Of a stretch of 64,000 bases of DNA, positions 1 through 7,665 are shown piece after piece (the stretch's first letter is position 1; each line of letters opens with the position of its first letter). The DNA is from NORP233 sp050186825 (GTDB lineage: Bacteria; Planctomycetota; J058). The notes under the pieces are model-generated. The model was not told the origin of the DNA and ran no database searches. It saw nothing but the letters and a program-made list of their open reading frames with translations. The stretch is from assembly GCA_050186825.1 (NCBI GenBank), contig JBFWYD010000057.1:1-64000 (forward strand). The letters are read 5' to 3'. Both the position numbers and the translations under genes were made by a program.

Positions 1-120
1 AGGCTGCTGGGTCCACCCAAGAGGCCCCTCCTTCGCCGACAGGGAGAGGATCTGAGGTGGGGCAATTGCTCGCGGTTGCTCGCGCGCTGCGCGCGCTCCC
101 CGCGAGCGGTCGCGCGACGG

Positions 121-152
121 ACTCGGATTCGGACTCGGACTCGGACTCGGAG
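121..152. repeat. hexanucleotide tandem repeat (actcgg)n
   Basis: About five copies of a six-base unit of the actcgg type lie in the leader of the first gene. A second hexamer array follows 18 bases later. The same pairing of a ctcggt/actcgg-type array followed by a gggcac-type array recurs near 43.0-43.4 kb. Confidence 0.85.
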
Positions 153-170
153 CCGGGTGGCGCGAACGCC

Positions 171-200
171 GGGCACGGGCACGGGCACGGGCACGGGCAC
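171..200. repeat. hexanucleotide tandem repeat (gggcac)x5
   Basis: Five perfect copies of gggcac stand about 70 bases before the first gene start. The unit also occurs at 43349-43373. It is read here as intergenic, because translating through it gives only low-complexity Gly-Thr or Gly-His. Confidence 0.85.
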
Positions 201-273
201 GAGATTCCTCCCCCCCCACGTGGAAGGAACCTGGTCGTCGCAGCTTCCTGGGGCGCGGGGTGCCGGAGGCCAG

Positions 274-1194
274 GTGGACATCGTCACGCACGCGGTGATG
301 GGGGCGGTGCTCGGGAGCGCCGTGTTCGAGGCGCATCCCCTGAGCGCGGCGGCCTTCGCCCTCGGGAACGTGCTGCCCGACCTGGACGCGCTCAGCCGCT
401 GCCTGGGGAAGCGGGCCTTCTTGCACGTGCACCAGTCGCACACGCACGCCTACTCGACGGCGCTCCTGTGCGGGCTCGGGCTCGACCTCGGCTTGCGCTG
501 GTTGGCGCCGGGGTGGCACGAGCCGCTCGCGGGGCCGGCCCTGGCGCTGGGGATGGCGCTGCACTCGACCCTCGACTTCACGAACACCTTCGGGATCACC
601 CTGCTCGCCCCCTTCAGCCGGCGGCGGCTGGCGACGGAGTGGGTGTTCTTCATCGACGCCGTGGTGGTGGTGCTCGGCGTCCTGGCGCTGCTCGGGATCG
701 CCTGGCACCAGCGCGCGACCGGGCACCTGGGGTGCGGCGTGCAGGCCGCCTACGCCGCCGCGCTCGCGGGCTACTGGGGGCTCAAGGCCTGGCTGCGGCG
801 GCGCGCCGGGGAGCTGGCGCCGGCGGGGACGCTCTCGCTCCTGCCCAGCGCGCTGGTTCCGTGGTGGTTCCTGGGGGTGGCGCGCGAGGGGAGCGAGGCG
901 CGGCTGTTCCGGCTCGACGCGCGCGACGGGCGGCTGAGCGGCGAGGAGCGCGTGCCCGTGCTCGACGAGGAGCTCCTGGACGAGGAGTACGCCGCGGTGG
1001 CCGAGCTGCGCGCCTTCCAGACCATGCGCGCGCTCTCGCCGGCCTATCACGTGGTCGAGGCGCGGCGCGAGGCGGAGGGCACCCGCCTGCGCTGCCGCGA
1101 CCTGCGCACCCGGAACTTCGCGACCCGCTTCGGGGAGCTCGAGGTCATGATCGACGCGCGCGGCGCCGCGCACGAGGTGGCCTTCCATGTCTGA
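274..1194 (+). CDS. YdjM/DUF457-type membrane-bound metal-dependent hydrolase
   Basis: Membrane protein of the family of inner-membrane metal-dependent hydrolases (YdjM/LexA-regulated type). The start is the GTG at 274, preceded by a ggagg at 265-269 and giving the typical N-terminus VDIVTHAVMGAVLG. Further motifs are GNVLPDLDAL, HQSHTHA and HSTLDFTNTFG, which supply the Asp/His metal ligands of this family. Several hydrophobic segments fill the N-terminal 200 residues, and a soluble C-terminal part of about 100 residues follows. An upstream extension in the same frame only reads through hexamer repeats, so it was rejected. The gene overlaps the next one by 8 bases, so the two are probably co-translated. 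The substrate is unknown. Confidence 0.8.
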   Translation: MDIVTHAVMGAVLGSAVFEAHPLSAAAFALGNVLPDLDALSRCLGKRAFLHVHQSHTHAYSTALLCGLGLDLGLRWLAPGWHEPLAGPALALGMALHSTLDFTNTFGITLLAPFSRRRLATEWVFFIDAVVVVLGVLALLGIAWHQRATGHLGCGVQAAYAAALAGYWGLKAWLRRRAGELAPAGTLSLLPSALVPWWFLGVAREGSEARLFRLDARDGRLSGEERVPVLDEELLDEEYAAVAELRAFQTMRALSPAYHVVEARREAEGTRLRCRDLRTRNFATRFGELEVMIDARGAAHEVAFHV

Positions 1195-1585
1195 GCCGGG
1201 CTTCCGCTTCTTCCCGACCGACGCCGCGGCGATCGCGGTCGCGCTGGGCGCCTGCGCCGCGCTGTGGGGCCCCCTCGGCAGCTACGCGCTGGCCTTCCCC
1301 GTGGTGCTCGGGCACTTCTTCCTGTTCTGCAACGTGTTCCGCGTGCGCCGCAGCTACGAGCTGTGCTGGTCGCTGGGCTTCGTGCTGATCGCGGGCGGCT
1401 GGCTGTGGAGCGGGCGCGGGGGCTGGCTCGAGGTCCTGGCCTGCCAGACGCCGCTGACGGCGCTCGCGATCGGGCTCGAGCTGCGCAGCCCGCGCTACCG
1501 CGGCGTGGGCTGGCGGCGGATCAACCCCGGTCTGGAGACGGCCGGTCTGAGCGAGGGCCTGCCGGAGGCCGCTGCCCAGGGCTGA
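1187..1585 (+). CDS. small integral membrane protein of unknown function
   Basis: A 132-residue protein with about four hydrophobic stretches, roughly residues 10-28, 34-50, 62-76 and 82-98. A short polar tail follows. Its ATG lies inside the end of the preceding YdjM-like gene (8-base overlap), which suggests a two-gene operon and a partner role in the membrane. No family was recognised. The 3' end overlaps the convergent ttcA gene by about 65 bases, which is unusual; the real end is set by the only in-frame stop. Confidence 0.65.
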   Translation: MSEPGFRFFPTDAAAIAVALGACAALWGPLGSYALAFPVVLGHFFLFCNVFRVRRSYELCWSLGFVLIAGGWLWSGRGGWLEVLACQTPLTALAIGLELRSPRYRGVGWRRINPGLETAGLSEGLPEAAAQG

Positions 1586-2396
1586 GCCCCAGCCGCTCCC
1601 ACAGCGCGCGGTCCGCGAGGTGGCTCGGGGACACGTTCTGGAGCGCGCCCGCCAGGCTGTTGCGCAGCTCGGGGATCCGCTGCTCGAGCTCCGCGAGCAG
1701 CTCCTTGACCTGGCGCCGCCAGAGGTCGGCCTGGCTGCCGCACAGGTTGCAGGGCACGATCGGGAAGGCCTGCCCCGCCGCGAAGGTGGCCAGGTCCGCC
1801 TCGGCGCAGAGGAAGAGCGGGCGGATCACGGTGTTGCTGCCGTCGTCCGCGTCGAAGATCGGCGGCATGGTCTCGAGCTTGCCCGAGAAGAACTGGTTCA
1901 GGAGCAGGGTCTCGATCGCGTCGTCGCGATGGTGCCCGAGCGCGATCTTGGTGCAGCCGAGCCGCTTGGCGGTCGTATACAGGATCCCGCGCCGCAGGCG
2001 CGAGCAGAGCCCGCAGTAGGTCTTCCCCTCGGGGACCTTCTCGGTGACCAGCGAGTAGGTGTCCTCCTCGAGGATGTGGAACTCGCCGCCGCGCGCCTCG
2101 AGCCACTCGCGCAGCCCGCGCCCGTCGTAGCCCGGCTGCTTCTGGTCGAGGTGCACCGGGACGAGCTCGAAGCCGATCGGGGCGCGCGCGCGCAGCTCGT
2201 CGAGCAGGACCAGGAGCGAGTAGCTGTCCTTGCCCCCCGAGAGGGCGACCATCACCCGGTCGCCGTCTGCCAGCATCCGGTAGCCGACCACGGCCTGGCC
2301 CACGGCCTTGCGCAGCCGCCGCGCGGCGGGGCCGTAGTCGGCGGCGCTCGCGGTGTCGCTGGCGCTCGGGGCGGCGATGGGGAGCGGCTGGCCCAT
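1521..2396 (-). CDS. ttcA: tRNA 2-thiocytidine(32) synthetase TtcA
   Basis: ATP-dependent tRNA thiolase that makes 2-thiocytidine at position 32, working with an Fe-S cluster. The PP-loop SGGKDS is at residues 53-58. The family signature around CGLCSRLRRG places Cys128 and Cys131, and a second pair CNLCG gives Cys216 and Cys219. The stretch IALGHHRDDAIETL is also typical. At 291 residues the length is normal for TtcA. The last 20 residues are poor in recognisable motifs and overlap the convergent membrane-protein gene. It appears to be a single-gene unit. Confidence 0.93.
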   Translation of the reverse strand: MGQPLPIAAPSASDTASAADYGPAARRLRKAVGQAVVGYRMLADGDRVMVALSGGKDSYSLLVLLDELRARAPIGFELVPVHLDQKQPGYDGRGLREWLEARGGEFHILEEDTYSLVTEKVPEGKTYCGLCSRLRRGILYTTAKRLGCTKIALGHHRDDAIETLLLNQFFSGKLETMPPIFDADDGSNTVIRPLFLCAEADLATFAAGQAFPIVPCNLCGSQADLWRRQVKELLAELEQRIPELRNSLAGALQNVSPSHLADRALWERLGLSPGQRPPAGPRSDRPSPDRG

Positions 2397-2798
2397 GAGG
2401 GCAGACTCTACCCGCGGGCCGCGCGGGGTCCGAGCGCGACGTCAGCCCACGACGCCGAGGGGTCACGCTGGAGCGCGTCTCGCGCGCTCGAACGGCCAGG
2501 TGTGGCCCCTCGGAGTCGCGGCCGCTCGAGGGGAGCGCGCGCAGCGCGCGATTCCGCGAGCCATTACCCCTCGTGGATCCTCTCCCCCGCACCGAAGGAA
2601 GTTGGCCCACGCAGTTCTTCGACGGGGCCGACCTGCCGTCCTATGGAGGTGCGTGACTCCCCAGTGGCCCGGGGGCGGTCGCCGGGGGCCCAGGCTGATT
2701 GCAGGAGGCTAGTCAGCCCGTGCTCTTGCTGACGCCCCTGGTTCAGCGCCCTCGCCTGGCAGAGGAATCCAGGCTCGACGACCCGAGGTGGCTTCCCT
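2397..2798. other. intergenic gap with no gene recognised
   Basis: About 400 bases lie between the divergent ends of ttcA (start side) and the DJ-1-like gene (stop side). Open frames cross it, but none has a recognisable domain or a plausible start with a ribosome site. No tRNA or long hairpin was found. Confidence 0.5.
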
Positions 2799-3701
2799 TC
2801 AGCGGGCGGTGGGCGCGACCTTCGCCCGCTCCGCGATCCAGGCCCGGGCCGCGGCGATCTGCTCGAAGTAGCGCACCTCGCCGCCGAAGAAGGGCCGGCT
2901 GAGCTTCGTGCCCCACTCCTGGAGCTTGCCCTCGCCGACCACCGCGATCCGGTCGAAGTCCTTGCGATGCCGCAGGTCGAAGCGGAGCTCCGCCGCGATG
3001 CCGCTGGCGGCCCAGCCGCGGAAGCCCTCGAGGCGGATCAGGGCGCGCAGGCGGCCAGCGGTCTCGAGCTGGGCCTCGAGGCGCGGGACGACCGCGTCGT
3101 AGTGGGCGCGGGTCAGCTTGCCCTTGGCGAGCAGCTCCACGTACTCGTCCTCCTGGACCAGCACCTTGAGGTGGCCGACCGTGGTCAGGCTCCCGAGGAG
3201 CCCGAGCAGCTCGCGGCAGAAGGCGTCGAGGTCCGCCGGCGTGCGCGATGTGACCAGGTTCCGGTCCACCACCACGTCCTGGTCGCGCCAGTCGGCGCCG
3301 CCCTGGCGGAGGCTCTCCGGCACGTCGTCCTCGCCGTAGGAGGTGAGCACCCGCCCGCGGACCATCCCGGCGGCCAGCAGCAGCAGCGGGCCGTGGCAGA
3401 TCGCGGCCACGGGCTTGCCCGTGAGGGCGAAGCGCTGGGCGAGCTCGACCGAGGGTCGGTGCCGGCAGAGGCGCTCGGGCGAGCGGCCGCCGGGGATCAG
3501 CAGCGCGTCGTAGTCCTCGACCTCGAGCTCGTCGCTGGTCTGGCCGACGTGCACCAGGGCCTCGCCGCGCTTCCCCTGGATCGACCCGACGGCCGCCCCC
3601 GCGTAGACCACGCGGTGCCCGGCCTCGGCCAGGCGCTCCACCGGAACGGTCAGCTCCGAGTCTTCGAAGCCCTCGGCGACCAGGATCAAGACGGTGCTCA
3701 T
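2799..3701 (-). CDS. DJ-1/PfpI family protein fused to a SpoIIAA-like (STAS-fold) domain
   Basis: A 300-residue two-domain protein. Residues 1-170 are a DJ-1/PfpI domain: it opens MSTVLILVAEGFEDSEL, has an early conserved Glu, and carries the nucleophile elbow AAICHGP with its Cys followed by His. Such proteins are glyoxalase/deglycase or protease-like stress proteins. Residues from about 180 to 300 resemble the SpoIIAA-like domain (STAS fold), with the ending RHRKDFDRIAVVGEGKLQEW and the closing YFEQIAAARAWI. The start ATG is at 3701 and follows a gggaggtg ribosome site. The two domains usually occur as separate proteins. The fusion suggests a stress-linked role, but the reaction is not known. 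Confidence 0.8.
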   Translation of the reverse strand: MSTVLILVAEGFEDSELTVPVERLAEAGHRVVYAGAAVGSIQGKRGEALVHVGQTSDELEVEDYDALLIPGGRSPERLCRHRPSVELAQRFALTGKPVAAICHGPLLLLAAGMVRGRVLTSYGEDDVPESLRQGGADWRDQDVVVDRNLVTSRTPADLDAFCRELLGLLGSLTTVGHLKVLVQEDEYVELLAKGKLTRAHYDAVVPRLEAQLETAGRLRALIRLEGFRGWAASGIAAELRFDLRHRKDFDRIAVVGEGKLQEWGTKLSRPFFGGEVRYFEQIAAARAWIAERAKVAPTAR

Positions 3702-3832
3702 CGGACACCTCCCGCCGACGCCCGGTGCATCGCACGTGCCGGAGCGGAGACGGGGGCTGAAGCGAGGGCTCCCGCGGCGGAGCGGCCAGCCCTGACCCAC
3801 GCGCGAGACGCGCGCGTCGTGAAGGATCCGGT

Positions 3833-4819
3833 CTAGCGCTCGCGCGCGAGGCCGAGGCCCAGGTAGGGGCTGAGGCGCAGGCGCGCCTGGAAGTGGCGCC
3901 AGAAGGCCTCGCGACCCGACCGGTCGGTCGGCCAGGCGGCGGCCAGGAAGGCGGGCGCGAGCTCGCCCTGGCCGGCGGCGTGGAGGTCGAGCAGGGCCTG
4001 CGTCAGGGCACGGTCGAAGCGATGGCGCGCCTCGAGCTCGCCGTCCTGCCCGCTGGCCTGCTCGGCCGAGGCGGGCGCGGCGGCGGTCCTCGAGCGAACG
4101 GTCGCCTGGGGCGCGGCCGAGGCGGGCTCGCGGGCCACCGCGGCGGGGAGGGTCGACGCCGCGAGCGAGGGCGCGGCGCAGGCGCGGGCCAGGGCGCGAG
4201 CCGCGAGGCGCAGGGCGCGCGGGTCGGGGCGGCGGACGCCGAGCAGGGCCGGGGCCACGCGCCACAGGCCGCCGCGCGCGACGCGCTGGAGCACGACCTC
4301 GACGCCGGGGGAGTCGGCGGCGCTCCAGCCGCGCCAGCCGACGAAGGTCTCGTCGTGGGTCACGAGCTCGGCCGCGCCGTCGCCGTCCCGGTCCTCGAGG
4401 CGCGCGCCGCGCGCGTGCCAGCCCGGGAGCGGGCGGGCCTGGCCGCCCGCGATCGTCCACAGCCGGCAGCGCCGGCCCTCCCAGCCGGCGACCACGACCT
4501 CGGGCGCGCCGTCGCCGTCGAGGTCCGCCGCCGCGCGGTCGCCGGGCTGGAAGCGGAGCAGCTCCCAGCGCTCCGCGGGGAGGCGGCGAGCGGCCCCGCC
4601 GGGGGCGCCGACTACGAGCTCGTAGTCCCCGTCCGCGCGCTCCTGGCAGGCGATCGCGCTCTGGGCGGCGTCGAGGCGCCAGGCACTCGCCGCCGAGTCT
4701 TCGACGCTCGCGGTGCCGCGGCCCGAGCTCTTTCGGGGGTCCGGGTTGGGCTCCTGGGCGCGGGACGCGCTGGAGAGCGCGAGGAAGAGCGCGATCGGAC
4801 CGAGCAGGCGCCAGCTCAT
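3833..4819 (-). CDS. secreted FG-GAP/VCBS-like repeat protein
   Basis: A 328-residue exported protein. An N-terminal signal peptide of about 21 residues (MSWRLLGPIALFLALSS, then ASRAQ) precedes the mature part. Two DxDGDG-type calcium-binding loops, AAADLDGDGAPEVVV and LEDRDGDGAAELVT, mark FG-GAP/VCBS blades, but there are too few for a full propeller. The C-terminal half is Ala-rich with a helical tail. The function is unknown. The start at 4819 was chosen because it begins the signal peptide. The upstream extension runs into the divergent gene. The divergent promoter region lies between 4819 and 4929. Confidence 0.65.
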   Translation of the reverse strand: MSWRLLGPIALFLALSSASRAQEPNPDPRKSSGRGTASVEDSAASAWRLDAAQSAIACQERADGDYELVVGAPGGAARRLPAERWELLRFQPGDRAAADLDGDGAPEVVVAGWEGRRCRLWTIAGGQARPLPGWHARGARLEDRDGDGAAELVTHDETFVGWRGWSAADSPGVEVVLQRVARGGLWRVAPALLGVRRPDPRALRLAARALARACAAPSLAASTLPAAVAREPASAAPQATVRSRTAAAPASAEQASGQDGELEARHRFDRALTQALLDLHAAGQGELAPAFLAAAWPTDRSGREAFWRHFQARLRLSPYLGLGLARER

Positions 4820-4915
4820 GGGATCCCCCTCGGCCCTTATCGGCAGGGTGCGTCCCCGGGCTGAGCCGGATGTCGCGTCCGTGAGCCACCCGCGAGCGCT
4901 CCGGTCGCGCGCCCG

Positions 4916-4921
4916 TAGAAT
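4916..4921 (+). promoter_or_regulatory. -10-like element (TAGAAT) of a leaderless promoter
   Basis: TAGAAT ends seven bases before the GTG start at 4929. No Shine-Dalgarno sequence precedes that start and no clear -35 is visible. The spacing would put the transcript start at the start codon. Confidence 0.4.
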
Positions 4922-4928
4922 CCCCCCC

Positions 4929-5741
4929 GTGATCGACCTCCCCCCCGCCGCCGATCCCCACGCGATCGCCCCCGGAGTCCACCCCCCGCGGAAGGAGGCC
5001 GCCCCGCCGGTCCCCGAGACCTTCTTCGCCCGCGTCCTGGCGGTGCTGCTCACCCCCTTCCAGGCCTTCCGCGTCCACGACGCGAGCTGGGGCTGGTGGC
5101 AGGCGTGGATGCTCGTGGCCGCGGCGGGCGTGCTCACGGGCGCGATCAGCCTGTGGCGCGTGGACCACGAGGCCTGGCAGCACGCCCAGTGGGAGCGCGT
5201 GCTCGAGCAGATGCCGGCCGCCAAGCGCAAGCAGATCGAGAAGCCCGAGGTCGCGGAGCAGATGGAGAAGTTCCGCCGCTTCCAGGCCTTCCTCAGCAAG
5301 GTCGGCCGCGTCGCCTTCCCGCCCCTAGGCGGCCTGTTCGGCGTCCTGTTCGCCGGCGCCCTGATCTTCGTGGCCGGCCGCGCCCTCGCGCCCGAGCCCC
5401 CCGACCTGCCGCGCTGCCTCTCGGTCGCCGCCTTCGCCTCGCTCGCGAACCTGATCGCCTGGGCGGGCGAGGGCTGGGGCGCCCTGCTCGGCAACCCCCA
5501 GCCCACGACCAGCCTGGCCGCCTTGACCGACCCCCTCGGCCAGCCCGTCCTCGCGGCCGCCCTCAGCCGCGTCGACCCCGCGCTCTTCGCCTACTACCTG
5601 CTCCTGGCCGCCGGCCTGGCCGGCAGCGCCCGCCTCCGCACGAGCGTGGCCTGCGCGCTCTCGGGCGGCCTCTACGTGCTGGCCTCCCTGGCGCTCGTGG
5701 GCATGTCCGCGGCCAGCAAGGCCATGTCGGGGATGGGCTAG
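4929..5741 (+). CDS. YIP1-family integral membrane protein
   Basis: A 270-residue protein with about five hydrophobic segments. The layout matches YIP1-family membrane proteins: a soluble N-terminus containing ARVLAVLLTPFQAFR, then a TM segment, a charged loop, and four further TM segments including LFGVLFAGALIFVAGRAL. The start is taken as the GTG at 4929, since longer versions would run into the divergent secreted-protein gene and this start directly follows a TAGAAT element. No partner is indicated. It ends four bases inside the convergent CLC gene. Confidence 0.65.
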   Translation: MIDLPPAADPHAIAPGVHPPRKEAAPPVPETFFARVLAVLLTPFQAFRVHDASWGWWQAWMLVAAAGVLTGAISLWRVDHEAWQHAQWERVLEQMPAAKRKQIEKPEVAEQMEKFRRFQAFLSKVGRVAFPPLGGLFGVLFAGALIFVAGRALAPEPPDLPRCLSVAAFASLANLIAWAGEGWGALLGNPQPTTSLAALTDPLGQPVLAAALSRVDPALFAYYLLLAAGLAGSARLRTSVACALSGGLYVLASLALVGMSAASKAMSGMG

Positions 5742-7489
5742 CCCTCGAACATCTCCAGGCCTTCGGCGAGCGCCTCGGCCAGGTGCGCCTTGGTGATCAC
5801 GCCCAGCACGCGGCCGGGCTCGCCGGGGGCGACGACCACGGCGGTCGAGGCCTTGGCGGCCTGGAGGTCGGCCAGGAGCTGGAACAGGGTCCGGTCCGGG
5901 GTCACGACCACGAAGTCCGCCGACGCCAGCTCGGTGGCGCGGGCCACGACCGAGGCGCGCTCGGGCGGGGCGACGCCCACGACCTCGGCGCCGTCGAGCA
6001 CGACGAGGTGCGCCTCGGGCGGCGGGCCCTCGGGCGTGGCGCCGTGGACGTGCACGGGCGAGAGGCTCAGGTCGGCCACGTGGTGGACCAGGTGCGCGTT
6101 GGCGTGGAGCGCCTCGGGCAGCGCGTGGCCGCGGCGGCTGAGCTTGAGCGAGTAGATCGTGTCGGCCAGGAGGGCGCGCGCCAGGCCGCGGCCGACCGCG
6201 GCCGAGAGCGCCATGGGGAGGATCACCGCGTAGTCGCGGGTCATCTCGAACACCATGACCACCGCGGTCAGCGTGGCGCCGGTCGCGCCCGAGAGGACGC
6301 CGGCCATGCCCGCCAGCGCGAGCACGGCGGGCTGGATCCCGTGGCCCGGGAGCAGCGCGTCGAGGGCCAGCCCGTAGGCCGCGCCCAGAGTGGCGCCCAG
6401 GAACAGGCAGGGCGAGAAGATCCCGCCCGAGCCGCCCGAGCCGAGGGTCAGCGAGGTCGCGAGCATCTTGAGCGCGAACAGGAGCAGGAGCAGGCCCACG
6501 CCCGTGACCTTGCCGGTGATCACCTCGACCACCGTCGCGTAGCCGATCCCGGCCACGTGGTAGTGGCCGACGGCGTAGGCCAGCGTGGTGAACAGGCCGC
6601 CCACCGCGAGCATCCCGAGCACGTGGCGCAGGTAGGGGTTCGGGACCCAGCGCTCGCAGAGGTCCTCGGCCCCGTAGACCGCGCGGATGAAGGCCACCGC
6701 CGCCAGCGCGCTCAGGGCGCCCAGACCCAGGTAGACCGGCAGCAGGCTGAAGCGCTCGGCGAGCTCGAGGGGCGGGACGTGGAAGGCCGGGGTGTCGCCG
6801 AAGAGCGCGCGCCCGACGGCGGTGGCGGTGGCCGTCGCGAGGGCCACCGGGACCAGGGTCCGCGCGCTGACCTCGGGCAGCAGCACCTCGACCGCGAACA
6901 GGATCCCGCCGATCGGGGTGTTGAAGGTCGCGGCGATCCCGGCCCCGCCGCCCGCGCCGACCAGGGTGGCGAGCTGCCAGCGCGAGACGCCCAGCACCTG
7001 CCCGCAGGCCGAGGCCGCCGCAGCGCCGATCTGGATGATCGGGCCCTCGCGCCCGACCGAGCCGCCGGTCCCGATCGTGATCGCCGAGGCCAGGGCCTTG
7101 ATCAGCGCCACCACCGGGCGGATCACGCCCTTCTGGTAGTGGATCGCGTCCATGACCTCCGGCACGCCGTGCCCGCGCGCCTCGGGGGCGAAGCGCCGGA
7201 TCAGGAACACGACCGCGAGCGCCCCGAGGGCGGGGACCAGGGCCACGCCGGGGCCGAGCGGGCCGAGGGGCGTGTGCTGGTTGGCGTCGTAGACGAAGGA
7301 CAGCCGGCCGAGGAAGGCCAGGTCGTGGAAGAAGGCGATCAGGCCGCGCAGGAGCCAGGCCAGGACGCCGCCCAGGACGCCCACGGCCACCGCGAGAGCC
7401 CCCAGGCTGAAGGGCGAGAGGCTGCGCTGGGCGTCGCTCGCGAGGCGCCTGTGCTGCCGCTCCCCGGATCCCTCCCCCGCGCCCTCCAC
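5738..7489 (-). CDS. CLC-family chloride channel/transporter with C-terminal CBS pair
   Basis: A 583-residue CLC protein. Signature loops are all present: GHGVPEVMDAI, GSVGREGPIIQ with the gating Glu, and GSGGSGGIFSPCLFLG (GxFxP). Roughly residues 445-583 form a pair of CBS domains that could bind a nucleotide. At the position of the E. coli ClC-ec1 intracellular proton glutamate (E203), the motif reads FAVEVLLPE, so E202 is kept and E203 is replaced by Val. This is seen in CLC channels and in a subset of bacterial proteins. Strict Cl-/H+ exchange is therefore doubtful. The start is a GTG at 7489; a shorter start is possible. Confidence 0.9.
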   Translation of the reverse strand: MEGAGEGSGERQHRRLASDAQRSLSPFSLGALAVAVGVLGGVLAWLLRGLIAFFHDLAFLGRLSFVYDANQHTPLGPLGPGVALVPALGALAVVFLIRRFAPEARGHGVPEVMDAIHYQKGVIRPVVALIKALASAITIGTGGSVGREGPIIQIGAAAASACGQVLGVSRWQLATLVGAGGGAGIAATFNTPIGGILFAVEVLLPEVSARTLVPVALATATATAVGRALFGDTPAFHVPPLELAERFSLLPVYLGLGALSALAAVAFIRAVYGAEDLCERWVPNPYLRHVLGMLAVGGLFTTLAYAVGHYHVAGIGYATVVEVITGKVTGVGLLLLLFALKMLATSLTLGSGGSGGIFSPCLFLGATLGAAYGLALDALLPGHGIQPAVLALAGMAGVLSGATGATLTAVVMVFEMTRDYAVILPMALSAAVGRGLARALLADTIYSLKLSRRGHALPEALHANAHLVHHVADLSLSPVHVHGATPEGPPPEAHLVVLDGAEVVGVAPPERASVVARATELASADFVVVTPDRTLFQLLADLQAAKASTAVVVAPGEPGRVLGVITKAHLAEALAEGLEMFEG

Positions 7490-7659
7490 GCCGCCCCCTC
7501 ACCGTCCCGGCCTGCCCCACCCGTCGCCATGATCCGGCGCCGGGGGCAAGGCGCGGACCAGCGTCCCGCAAAGGAGACGGCGGCGCCGCACCCGGCGCGC
7601 GAACCCGGACCGCGCGCGGCGCACGAGAAAACTCCGGGTCCCGCCGCCGCCGCTCGGCA

Positions 7660-7665
7660 TAGAAT
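7660..7665 (+). promoter_or_regulatory. -10-like element (TAGAAT) before the efflux adaptor
   Basis: TAGAAT overlaps the ATG at 7664. If it is a real promoter element, translation would have to start at the in-frame GTG at 7712 instead. No good -35 box is visible. Confidence 0.3.
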
